From contig CM043954.1 of assembly GCA_014529385.2 (NCBI GenBank), positions 91,539,747 through 91,603,746 on the forward strand: a stretch of 64,000 bases of DNA, given 5' to 3'. The DNA is from Adiantum capillus-veneris (Eukaryota; Streptophyta; Polypodiopsida; Polypodiales; Pteridaceae). Of the stretch, positions 10,958 to 22,074 are shown one piece after another. The notes beneath the pieces were generated by a model. It ran no database searches. It saw only the letters and a list, made by a program, of their open reading frames with translations, and was not told the DNA's origin. The first letter of the stretch is position 1, and each line of letters starts with the position of its first letter. The position numbers and the translations under genes were made by a program.

Positions 10958-11926
10958 TTAGTGCCCGTCCTCGGGCACTGTTGAAAGGTGTCCGTGGAGG
11001 CAAGGAAAGGTTTTGATTAATTGTTGATGGGCTGATTTTCTTCATTTGTCATTGAATTTGTTGATGAGGTTCAATTTGTTACAGCATCTTCATTGGTATG
11101 AATATGTATGATGTGAGAGATGATGTTGCATTTGTCCGTTGTAATAGCATAATGAGGAGGCTTCTGTTTATTTATGAAAAATATTTACAAGGGAAATAGA
11201 ATGATGAGGTTCTAAATTAGGTCTATAACCTGGATGATCAAAGGAAAAAAACCCAGTGGGAAAAAACTGCCTTTGGGATACGCACATTATTGGAGTACTT
11301 ATTAGCATGGGATATATTAATAAAGTACTCAAGGGATTATTTGCTGATAGACATGGAATTAAAAGCGCAGCAAATATGAGAGGGTAGCATGATGGAACAT
11401 TGGTTTGCCTGTTGTAGTCCATTCAAGGTGCATAGGTGGAAGCAAAAAGAGTGTCTAATGCATATGTCCAATGATGGGACATCCTATTTATGCATACACA
11501 GAAATGAATGGAAAACAATATGCTGTCCAAGAAATATTTTGAAGGGATCTTCAGAAAGATGGTGTAGCTATAAAAGCATATGACATGGCTTTGCAAGCTG
11601 GCACCCCTTTAAAAATGGTTTGCGTTGACGAGGATATGTGCTCTCATATTATTGTGCATTGTGCGTGAGTGTTGGACTCTACGACACTCCACCATTTGTA
11701 AGTTAATAGACTTCGACTCTTATGCTTATCTCATCCAGCATGAGTGACATGAGTTTAGATATTCTCAACTTTTTCATCTTGAGCGTAAGCCTAATAACTA
11801 CGACTCTTAGCATAGAGTTTGATATGACTTGAAGCTTTGGGACTAATGCTTTTCTCATTTCATGGCTCAACAGCCTGACTCTGACTATGCCAAAGAGTGT
11901 TTTTTGCACCCTGGAGGCTTGAGTGT
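10958..11926 (-). other. 3' untranslated stretch of element A
   Basis: About 1 kb between the end of the long reading frame and the purine tract. It is collinear with B (39,263-40,240). It begins with a GC-rich hairpin-like sequence (GTGCCCG...CGGGCAC, about 10,962-10,978) kept in both copies. No coding potential seen. Confidence 0.6.
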
Positions 11927-14900
11927 TTACATTCTTGTGCTTACTACAAACATTTCTTCTGGTAAAAGTAAGCTTGAATCCTCAAAAAGAGGATTAGTGA
12001 AGGACCAAGTTGGCATTGAAGGTTTCTTTTGCCATACCTGTTTTATCACCTTTGAATATGCATTCACATTGGTTGGGTTGTCCTTCTTTGACTGTGAAGA
12101 CTCCATTATGATTTTGATTCTCCAATTGGGCATCTTGTAAGGAGTCTTTGATGTTGTTGTAGGCCTCTTTTTACTATCGGCATCTGGCTTTTGACTAGGA
12201 GCATTGGAAGACTTAGGAATCCAAATCTCTTGAGTACCTTTGTAACTCTATTGTTGACTTTTTTTAGCTCTAGGTATTGTTGATTTCTTGAGGTGTTCAT
12301 GCAGGTCTGGTGTAGCTGCCTGGATTGTGGTTGACTGGTAGCCAAATCTTTGTATAGCCCGTGTAGAATCCTTGTCCAAGAGGAGATCATTTGAGATTCG
12401 TCTCTGTTCTGTATCCTCTTGTGAGTTGTGGTAGACTTCAGCATCTTTTGATGTTGTTTTTTTGTATACCTGCTTCTTAGGTATCCTAGGATATTGTCGA
12501 GGTTGATACCTCGTGGGCCTTCTTTCTTGGGAGGGACTTGACATTGCTTCATATGCTCTAACCTGCGGTTTTGATACCCATATCTGCCTGTTACCTCTAT
12601 AGTACTCTTGTTCTTTTAAGATCCATTGTGATGCTATCCATCCCATGTGTTTGTCTTCATGTGTTGATCTCCTGTCCTGAATCCAAACTAGATTATTGAC
12701 TTTAACTAAACTGGTCAGAACAAACACTTGCTTGAATTTCCTTTGCTTTCTTGAGTACTTTGGCTGATATACCTTTGCTTTTCTGGGTGTCTCCTTAGAG
12801 GGTTCAGTTGGGTCAGTAGTTGACTCGAAGTTTTGAAAGATTGGCTTGCTTGAAGAAGCTGATCCATGAGGGTTCTTTGATGTAGAGGCATATGCTGTCA
12901 CACCTTCTTTGCTAGTCGGTGAAGGTTCCACTTTAGCTTTACCTTTGTCTGCAAGATTTATCTTTGATCCTTGTGACTTCTACAACTGTGAATCTGGAAG
13001 TTTTTGTTCTATTGAAGATCTTTGTCCAGCTTTTTCCATGGTCTCGTCTTGATCTAACTATGTCCCTATGGAGGGGGACTTGAGACTCTGCTTTCCAATC
13101 TGACTTGTATCGGTTGATTCGACTGGCAATGTCTGGATTTGTGGACTTCCTATAGCTTCTTGGTTGTCTACAACTTCATTCTTCTTTACTTCTGTCTTTG
13201 GTGGCATTCTCTGTTCAATAGCTTTCGTGGTTGTTCTTTGCTCTGTTTGATCTGCACTTGCTATTGCTTGATTTGCTTTAATCTCTTCTGAAGTTCTAAT
13301 CGATGGAGATGAATCATCTTCAATAAGATTTGCTTTGGCATCGGTCTCCATTTTAACTGTGCTTGAGGACTTTGTGTTGTCATCTGCAGGTGACCAGTGT
13401 TGATCTCCATTCTTGATTGTCTCTAAAGACTGCATTTTGTTTACATTCTGTATCTCTAACATCTTCTGGGCCATTGGCATTCCCATCATGATGTCTTTTG
13501 GCATATCTTTTGCTGTGATCATGTGGAATTGAGCTATGATGATCTGTGAACTTACTTCAAGGGTGATGGAGATGATTCCCCAGCATTCTGCTCGTTTGTC
13601 TCCAGATATGCTCACAAATGCATGAGCCTCTCCCAACTGTGGTTGGCCACAGCCTTTCCAAGTGCGAACAAACATGAGGTTCTTGTCTAACTAAAAATCG
13701 AGCTTTACTTCTCTTGACAATTTTTCTTTGTGTTCACTAATGACTGCTTTTGTTGTGGTAGTGTCCTTTGGTTCAGCTTTGTCTATATTTTCCTTGCTTT
13801 GATCACTTGCTTCAATTGATGTTGACTCGTATGATTGTGATAATGCACTTTTTGTCTGCAACTGATGAGCATTGTCTACTTGCATCTGAGTAAATTTTGA
13901 TCTTAAAAGATCCATTGTACTCTCTGGCAAAATCTATCTCTTCGGAGGAGATTTTGGTGGTGACCTTTCTATAGCTTTCTTGACTTTAGCTTCTATTGAC
14001 TTTGACTTTTGTGTCACCGGTTTTGGCAGCTTGAGGCTTTGCATCATCTTCAAATAGTCTTTGACTTAAGTTGGGCCATCTGTAGGGGTTTGAACAAGGT
14101 CATGAACTTGCTGATATTCGTTACCATGTGCATCTTGATATACATATGTGAGCTTGATCACATGTAACTGTTTGAACACTATGGGCTTTGTCGGATTTTG
14201 ACTCTGACTTGTGGAGATCAGTTGAAACTTTTGTCCCTGATGATCTTCATATAAGCATTTGTCTGCAGACTCTGATGGAACTTGGGTCAATTGGAAACTT
14301 CCAGCAACCATATGATAATGGTTTCTACCTTGAAGGGGTCTGTTGGTTAAAGGCTCTAGGGCTTCTAACTGGTGATCATTTCCTGGCACATAAGCTGAGC
14401 TTGATGGATTTATAGCTCCCCCCTTCCTAGGGTAATCACTATAGCCTGCTTCATTGTAAGAGTTCAATTTTTTTTGGCTCTGGTTTAGTCTCACCTTTTG
14501 GAATTGTGAAGATACACTTTGGGTAGCACTGTTGATGGTTAGCATCTGTGAGCCTTCTTCATAGTTCCCTATGTATCTTCTTGAAACATGACAAATTATT
14601 CCCCAAGTCAAGCTGTAGATAGCATCTTTACCTTGATATTGTCTATCCCATGGGTCTCCTATGATATGAGCTTCTGTGGTTTCAGGACCCAAGGCATCAT
14701 AGATGCTAGACTCTCGTCTATATCTACGACTATTTTGATCAAAGTATATGTTCATTTGGTCACAACATCGAAGTTTGATTTTCAATGGAGGAGAGTTTGG
14801 CTCTGAACAGATTTCTAGATTCACTCGGGTAATATCCTTTAGCTCTAGATAGGATGGGCTATAATAGATTCTTTCCTCAGAAATGAACCATCCTTCCTAA

Positions 14901-16057
14901 TCTATCACTGGACTCACTTCTATGAGCTAGTATGTGGGCTGTTCAAACACTGGTTGATCCTTTTTGTATAGTTTTCCTTTTTGGTCTACATAGTGTGCAC
15001 ATGTATTATGTGTACCATACAAAGCTAACATCATTCTGCTTGATGTGTCCCTTAGACTCGTGAATAATTTCACACTTGTGTCAGTGGATGCAAAATTATT
15101 TGCAAATTTAACAGTCTTTTCAACCTTCGATGATATCTCGACACCTTGACTAAATTCATGCAAGAATTTTTTGTTCAAAGAATCAATTTTAAGCTTTTCG
15201 GGTGTTTGTGCATCTTTATGCTGATTTTGAACTTGTAGTGCTTTTAGTGGTGCTTCTAATGGTAATGCAGAATCATCCGATTGCCATAAAAGTGACAAGT
15301 CGGTTGCACTTACATCGAGATTCCCATTTCCAATTTGCTATGTGCCTTGCTTGGCGGTTGATATGTCCCTGTTGTCGAGATTTATTGGACAATCTTCAGG
15401 AAAATGTCCACCTTTTCGCCCACAATCTGAGCAATACACCATTACTGGTGGTATTTCATTTGGTTCTGTCATGTCAAGCTCTAGCTGAGAAGTTTCAGCT
15501 TCTATACTTGCCAAGTTGTTGGCATCTTCTTTTAGAACACTAAGCATCAAGCTATAGATTGCTCCATCTTGGCCTTTGTACCGTCTTTGGCTTGGTTCTC
15601 CAATCAGACTGGATTCTATTGGCTGATATGTTGGATCTTGCAATTTTGGCTCTCGACTATAGATCTGACCATTGTAGTCCATGTAAAATGATCCTGATTG
15701 CATATGCACTAAATGTATGTTTTGCGAACTTGTGCAGGTCTCTGGATAAACACTTGGATTGACTTTTTGAACTTCTATCTGCACCTCATCTTTAAGCTTG
15801 CAATACCTGGCTCCACTGAAGTCTGTGAATATCTGGGAGTTCTCTGAATCTGGCTTTACTTTGATCAATAGGATCTTGGTTCCTGTGCTACTTTTACTGC
15901 TCATACAATACCTATGACCTTCTGTATCTGTGTACAAAAATTTATCCCCATTGTAGCCATATAGCTATAAAATTTTCTTGGTTGCAGTTGTGCATGTGTT
16001 GCCACTACTACTAGCATGCTCTGCTGTACTTGAATTCTCGGTTTGATTTAAGTCCAT
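11927..16057 (-). pseudogene. Element A polyprotein with paired YxDxxGxxY modules
   Basis: From ATG at 16,057 to TAA at 11,927 a single frame of about 1,377 codons can be followed with no shift; ten internal stops interrupt it (nine TAG, one TAA). Copy B supports both the start (MD..) and the end ('VVSTRM' then stop). Visible parts: modules of the form Y/F-x-D-x-x-G/N-x-x-Y/F or close variants at residues about 42, 77, 125, 160, 356, 438, 474, 603 and 640, mostly in pairs 35-37 apart; a zinc-knuckle-like CSDCGRKGGHFPEDC near 209-223 (C-x2-C-x5-H-x4-C); a Lys/Glu/Ser-rich middle; a retropepsin-like segment near 790-860 ('GIISITLEVSS', 'DIMMGMPMAQKMLEIQN') without a clear Asp-Ser-Gly; and a Lys/Arg/Gln-rich tail. 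No polymerase motif. A gag-like role is inferred. I do not recognise the family. Confidence 0.75.
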
Positions 16058-17480
16058 GTTGGCTTAATCCACAAAAACTGTCAATTGGCAGATTCTGGTA
16101 TTGATTATCAGAATTTATCTTGCTCAGTTTTGATAAAACTGCTTGTGGCAAAGCACTTCTGCAGTTGACTGCTCTTCAGATTTGCAAGAGTTGATTAACC
16201 CTAACTCGACAGTGTCAAAATTAATTCCAACCTTTTGAAACGATGAAAAACTAGGCCTTTAACAGATTAATCTGCAATCCCTCGTGATTTGCAATTTTCA
16301 GCGAGATTTTGACAAATTTAAAATTTTGTCTACCGCCCACGGCTTCCAGTTGGCCTTTTCGCTTTTTTCGACTGATCTAATTCTCTTTTGCACGGTCTGC
16401 TCGATGTGCGGTACTCTTCTCGGCTTTCCTTTTCAACTTGTTGGCTTTTGTGCGGTTTGCCCGGCGTGTGACTTTTTTCAGCGGTGCGTATGTTTTTTGT
16501 GTTTCGGCCTCATTTTGGCTTTTTCCAAATATTTATGGTACTTTCAGCAACTTTCTTTTTATTTTTCTAATTATTCGTGAAATTTTAAATTTTCTAAATT
16601 TTTGTGGTAATTTTATGATTTTTTTAATATTTTTTGGAAAAGTTTTAATTTTTTTATGAATTTTTGTGAAAATTTTAAAATTTTAATGATTTTTTGAGTC
16701 TTTTTCTATTTTTTGTAAATTTTTATAATTTATTTGGAGTCTTTTGAAGGTTTTGTGAATTTTGTGATTTATTGGGATTTTTTCCATTCATCTTATGAAA
16801 TTTTTATGATTTTTCAAGACTTTTTCTAATTTTCTATCATTTTTGGTGAATATCTATGTAAAATTTTTTTTAGAGTTTTATTTGTTTTTAATGAATTTTT
16901 TACAGTGTTTGTGAGTTTTCTGTGGAATTTTTGAAATTTTTACAAATTTTCTAGAATTATTGGAATCTTTTTTTTATCCATTTCTGAATTTTTTTATAAT
17001 TTTGTGAATTTTTTGGTCAATTTTTTTTAGTTTTTTATAATTTTCTAAGAAGTTTTTAATTTTTTATGAGTTTTTTTATTTTTAGAATTGATCATTTATT
17101 CCTTTTTATTGGATTTTGAAATATTTAATTGTTTTTATTTTTAGATTTTTAAAAGACTTTTTATGTTTTTTGATTTTTTTAATTGAAATTTTTTAATGAA
17201 ATTAAATTAAATAATACCTGCACTTGTCTTGCAGACTTTACCTGGCGGGAGCCGTTGGCGTTGACTGTGCACGCGAAGAAGATAGCGCCTTGATTTGGGA
17301 TTGGCAGCCAGCCAGCAGGCACCTCGCGCGCACGCACAGAAGCAGGCAGTAGCGGGGGACTCGGGGAGTGGGGATTTTGGCAGTGTAGAGGACGGAACAG
17401 TACGGGGAGGCCACGTGGCAGTCGGCAGGCTGGAGGCAGCCTTGGCGTGTAGCAAGAGAGACAGAGAGAGAGTGTGAGTT

Positions 17481-17483
<3 letters not shown>

Positions 17484-17523
<40 letters not shown>
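17484..17523. repeat. (GA)n microsatellite in A leader
   Basis: About 20 GA units; a second run of about 14 units lies at 17,624-17,652. B has only short GA/GAA runs in the equivalent place (46,340-46,370). Confidence 0.95.
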
Positions 17524-17530
<7 letters not shown>

Positions 17531-17621
17531 AGGAGAGAGAGTGTGAGTTAGAGAAGGAGTAGGGGGGGGTGTTCTCACGGAGAGAGGCAGGGCGAGAGAG
17601 AGAGTGTGAAAAAATTAGAGG

Positions 17622-17655
<34 letters not shown>

Positions 17656-17891
17656 GATAGCCCGGCTCTATAAAAACCTAGGTTTAGTGTAATCCCACCT
17701 ACAAATTTTGAATTTTACCTCTAAATTTTATATTTGAAGGTGAAAAAACCTACAAAATTTTTGGAAAAATTTTACCCTAAACCTTCAAATTTTGTCAATT
17801 TACCTCTGTTGTTTCACATAAGTAGGTTTGCCAAGTTTGTGATTTTCGAGCACTACCGACAGGGCCTATCAGCGACAGTACGGACGCATGC

Positions 17892-17893
<2 letters not shown>

Positions 17894-17960
<67 letters not shown>
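17894..17960. repeat. (GT)n microsatellite in A leader
   Basis: About 33 GT units, directly seen. B's counterpart is a short 'GTGTGTGTCTGTGTGG' near 46,108, a likely seed for expansion. Confidence 0.95.
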
Positions 17961-17962
<2 letters not shown>

Positions 17963-19579
17963 TGAGGGGAAGAGAGAGAGAGAGAGAGAGTGAGAGGGAG
18001 AGGTGGGTTCACGCCTAGAAGGAAGAAGAAGAAAAGAAGTAGTTTATGCACCTCGAGGCACGGTACCGAAGCCCGAAACCCGTTTTTTTTTTATCTTTTA
18101 TTTTCAAATTTCCAAGAAATGCCAAAAATGGGCCGAAAATTAGCTGAAAACTCCAAAAATCGGCAGAAAATCCCAAAATTTGTCAGAAAAGTCCAAAAAT
18201 TTCCCAAAAACTTCTAGGAATTTTAGAAAATCATCGTAATGCACAATCAAGCATTTACGACACGTAGAAGCACACCGAAAATAGCAGATTTTATCGAAAA
18301 CATCAATTTTGACAAAATTGTCCACCTGACCTTCGAAAATAGTAAAACACTCAAAACTTGACCAAGAGGGCACAAATGCGAACAAAATGATGCCGTAAAT
18401 TCGCACACACAAAATGGCTCGTAAAGATCGTAAAATCAAATTTTTATGGAATTATCCAAAAATTAATGCAAAACTTAGCAAAAAATTACCAAAACATTGC
18501 AAAAGCTATTCGAAAAATACCCAAAAATTTTCTACAAATTCTCCACAAATTGGGGAATGGTGCAGGCAAATAAAATCGCAGAAATCACATCAATTCAATC
18601 GCCAACAATTTTATCAATAAAATCAAGACTAGGCAATTAAACCGGCAAAATTAGGTCAAAAATTGACGCAATTAGAGTGTGTAAATCCCTATTTTGAGCG
18701 CATAAAACACAGCATTTCATCATTACACACATCAATCATGCAATCAAAACATTAAATTAACCATGCAAATTAAACATTTTTTTAGACACACACACACATA
18801 CTAAAAAATTGGCAGTTTTTACCAATCTTTAGGTGCGCACACAAAAGGGTTAAATTTGTCGGATTTGCAATGTGACTTCACAAATCAATAGATAGGCATG
18901 AGCACAACACAAATCAATCATCACAATTGAAAAATCATAACACACACATTGATTTCTAGTGCTCAAACATGGGCAAAATAGTGCACACACACCTAAAATT
19001 AGCATACACACTTGATTTTAGTGCATACACACTTGAAATTGATCGTCCAAGCATACAATTAACTCAATTAGGCACCCAATTAACAACCTAAAATCACCAA
19101 TTAGCAATTGAAACTTGTCAAATCATACGCCACCAATTCTTAAAAATTTCGGCATTACGACGGCCTGAAAACGAAAAATTGCAAAATTTTTAATCCATAA
19201 CATCAACATTGCATTGCATCAACATAGCATAGCATTACATTGCATCACATTACATTGCATCATGGTGGGATTTCTATACAATTCTACACATCTTTAGATT
19301 CTAGGGAGGTTGAGAATACCACCTTAATTACCTTTCCGTTGAAGATCAATTGGACGGTCGAATGCTCCAATCCTTCATAGCAAATTAGCAAAAATAAGTC
19401 AAATTAGCAAGGGGTTAGTGAGAAATTAGAGTGGCAAGATATGATCACACATTAGGGAATTATGCTTCATGCACACACATTCAAAATCCTCAAAAACATA
19501 AACACACAAGTGAAATTAGTAGTGAAAGTAGTGAGGGAATGCATTCGTTTATGCCACAATTACACTAGTGTAGGCCATC

Positions 19580-19598
19580 GTTCCCGGCAATGGCGCCA
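19580..19598 (-). other. Primer binding site of element A (tRNA-Asp type)
   Basis: The minus strand reads TGGCGCCATTGCCGGGAAC two bases inside the 5' LTR. It closely resembles the tRNA-Asp primer site (TGGCGCCGTTGCCGGGGA) used by several plant Ty3/gypsy groups. In B, about 13 bases of it are deleted. Confidence 0.8.
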
Positions 19599-19600
19599 AA

Positions 19601-20515
19601 TGTTGGGGGTCCCATCGTTGCAATAGCTCCAATGACCAACAAAATTATCAATCCGGAGGAATGAGCTACCTGGCTAGGGCATGGAAACACTCACATGGTT
19701 AGTGAGCTAATCAAAGCAACACAAATGGTTAACTCTACGAGGTGAGCTTCTCAGCCTATGGAGGAGCTAAGCCGCAATGAAGGGCAATATCCATATCCAC
19801 TTCTCTTCACCTCCAATCAACCCAATCATAGTGTTGCAAGACGCACACAACACTAATCCTATCATGCAACACACTAATCTCAAGCACACACACATATATC
19901 TATCGAGCACCACACTCCAATCAAACCTACATGCACACACAAGAAAAAGAGGGCAATCACACAAGACTAGAGAGGGATTAACCACTAATTAGTTAAGATC
20001 TAGTTAATCTAAGCATCATAGGCAATCATAAGAGGTGAGAGAGAAGCATAGTGAGAGAGAATGAATCATTGATTAGTGTTAATCAAGTCTCATGAGCAAG
20101 GAGAAGCTCAAGGACTCCATAGCCACACACCTCAAGAGCTCTCCCCAAAGAGTGCTCTCCACAAATGACTTGAGAAACCTAATTTCTTTTACACGCTGCC
20201 TTATATACCTAGGGTAAAAATATGCAATGTCCGGGCGCCCAAGTCCTTTAGGGCTCACCACTTACTGAATCAGCAACCTAGGCACAGTAAGTGACCTATT
20301 TCTTACAATTTGGAACTCCCATTGAGCCCTAACACATTAGAAATATTACAATGGCTTGAAATAAATCGGGAATTTACAATACGTGACCATTTTGGGAAAA
20401 ACGTGGAGAATGTGTAACTCCAATCTTTACTGCTTCTTTGCATTCATCCTCGATGTGCATCCGTACATCTTCGGTCTTTAGGAGCTCTTGTTAACTGACA
20501 TTGACTCAGTTAACA
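19601..20515 (-). repeat. 5' LTR of element A
   Basis: 915 bp, TGTTGGGGG...TTAACA (plus-strand view), intact. Followed by the TCTCC duplicate (20,516-20,520) and then G1 gag. Confidence 0.88.
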
Positions 20516-20520
20516 TCTCC
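20516..20520. other. Target site duplicate of element A (right)
   Basis: TCTCC, matching 2,912-2,916. Confidence 0.85.
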
Positions 20521-21360
20521 TTCTTCTTCACCTTCCTCCTCTTTTGATGAAAGCAACAGCTATTCTCCTAGAGAATACAAGAGGAGAGGTCATCAAAAAT
20601 CCTACCCTACATGGCAAAGGCCCCAAAAGCTTAAGAAATTCAAAGAGGGAGGAAATATTATCTCTTTTCTTACCTATGATGTGACCTTTGATGCTACCGA
20701 CAAAGTATTTTCCTTCATCCAACAATTTGATGCGGCCTTTGGAGACGAGGGCTTCACAGATTCCTCCAAGGTACGTCATGTAGCTATACACTTCCAAAAA
20801 TATACTTGTCAATGGTGGGCTAGCCTTTGTGGCAATGGTGAAGCCCCAAATACATGGAAAACTCTACGAGTTTCCATCATGAAGGAATTCATTGCAAGCG
20901 ATGCAAAGAACAAAGTGCTTACCAAATGGCAGAGTTTGAAGCTACTCTCCAACAAGTCTATCCACAAATATGTGGACAAGTTTTGGGATTTACATCTCAA
21001 GGCTATCGTCTTTCAAAAGATAGACTTTGCTGAGGAAAAGCAACAATTTTGTGCGGGATTACCTAAAGAAATGGCCGAGTATGTCAACTAAAAACGGTCT
21101 AGTTCTATCACCAAAGTAATCCACCACACTATGGTTGCTTCGCACATCAATTTACAACAAGGGGCTAAACAAAATGCCAAGCCCATGGAAAACAAAGATT
21201 GAAATGATGAAAAGGGGAAGAACAATTCCCAAAATTCTTCCCAAGGAAATTACAACAACAACAAGAACAATCGTTCCAAGGAGAAGGGAGTTTACAACGG
21301 TAAAAATAAATTCTCTGCTGAAGAGCTAGAGGATTTTTGTAAGGACCACAAATGTTTTAA
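20521..21360 (+). pseudogene. G1 gag, main part
   Basis: Continues the frame begun at 2,489. The gag core is clear: 'VTFDATDKVFSFIQQFDAAF', 'HVAIHFQKYTCQWWASL', 'TWKTLRVSIMKEFI', 'LLSNKSIHKYVDKFWDLHLK' and 'EEKQQFCAGLP'. A stop follows at 21,091 (after 'MAEYVN', where the inverted relative at 1-619 reads on). The remaining part, in shifted frames, reaches a decayed knuckle around 21,345 ('CFKC-stop-EEGQFW'). The gag is about 420 codons if rejoined, normal for chromoviruses. Confidence 0.85.
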
Positions 21361-21515
21361 GTGTTAGGAGGAAGGACAGTTCTGGACCCAAAAGAAATTC
21401 CTGCAATGAGACTCCTAGAGCTTCCACAATTGAAGCTCCAAAAGAGGATGCTCATTGAAAAGAATCACCTCTCTCCTATGTTTGGGAAAAGGCAAGGGAG
21501 CATTATGCATACATC

Positions 21516-21959
21516 ATGTTTGACCTTGGCTCTACTCACAGTTTCATATTCATAGAGTTGGCCACAAAGTTAGGAGTTCAAGCTCATGAGATGGGAGATG
21601 TAGTTGTAGCCGATGGAGCCTTCAAGGGGAAAGAAGTTGTAGTTACTCCCTTGATTGGGAAATGGAGGCTTCATGGCCAAGGCTATGTTGACAAAGAACT
21701 TTTATTCATCTCTCCTCTCAAGCATGAAGAAGTCATCCTAGGGGCACCATGGTTTGAGTGTATGGCTGTCAATGTAAAGTTCCCTGAAAGAAGGTTGTAT
21801 TTGAAGTATAGAAAAAAGAACATGTACATAGATGTTGATGAGCATGGTCGTGCCATACCCCTTTTAAATTCTCCTTCCTTTGAAAAATCAATGAAAAGCT
21901 CAGTTCTTGCATACATGATTTTTGTCAAACAATCAATAAAAGGTCCTAATGTTCTATAA
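21516..21959 (+). pseudogene. G1 protease
   Basis: Retropepsin domain: 'MFDLGSTHSFI' at the active site, with the catalytic Asp-Thr/Ser-Gly changed to Asp-Leu-Gly, and 'VILGAPWF' for the C-terminal hallmark. Open for 147 codons. The Thr/Ser-to-Leu change should abolish activity. Confidence 0.85.
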
Positions 21960-22074
21960 AATGAAGCTGGTAGGAATCAAGAAGGGTTAGACTTGTCCAA
22001 TTTTCTAAATGTTTTCCAATATGTTTTCATTGATGATATCCCTTTGGACTTACCTCCAAAATGAGGAGATGATG

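Larger units (their letters stand above)
16058..19579 (-). other. Leader of element A with opposed T-rich and A-rich blocks
   Basis: 3.5 kb of non-coding leader. On the plus strand 16,540-17,210 is strongly T-rich and 18,100-18,640 is A-rich, so the two blocks could pair imperfectly. Between them lie GA and GT microsatellites and a short GC-rich patch (17,220-17,430). B's leader has the same order of blocks (T-rich at 45,255-45,860, A-rich at 46,540-46,970). Confidence 0.6.
2917..20515 (-). mobile_element. LTR element 'A' (RT-less, novel-looking family)
   Basis: LTRs start TGTTGGGGG and end TTAACA (plus-strand view), and 5-bp TCTCC duplicates flank the element. The element reads on the minus strand: 5' LTR at 19,601-20,515, tRNA-Asp-type primer site at about 19,580-19,598, a long leader, one long coding frame (16,057 to 11,927), a 3' untranslated stretch, a purine tract beside 10,942, and the 3' LTR at 2,917-10,941. 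The copia element C1 sits inside the 3' LTR; without it, A is about 10.5 kb. I found no RT, RNase H or integrase motif in A, so it must depend on enzymes from elsewhere. A second copy (B) lies at 38,431-47,751. Primer site and 5-bp target size suggest a Ty3/gypsy partner, which is inference. Confidence 0.85.

Noticed and set aside
11862..12140. Plus-strand frame in A with a matching plus-strand frame in B (40,164-40,454)
   Set aside because: It looks conserved only because the minus-strand coding frame is conserved there. The minus frame ends at the same codon in both copies and explains the similarity.
17295..17578. Short frames over the GA microsatellite
   Set aside because: Low-complexity Leu-Ser or Glu-Arg translation of a repeat; no start context or relatives.
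17734..18051. Val-Cys and Thr-His rich frames over the GT microsatellite
   Set aside because: Pure translation of the dinucleotide repeat.
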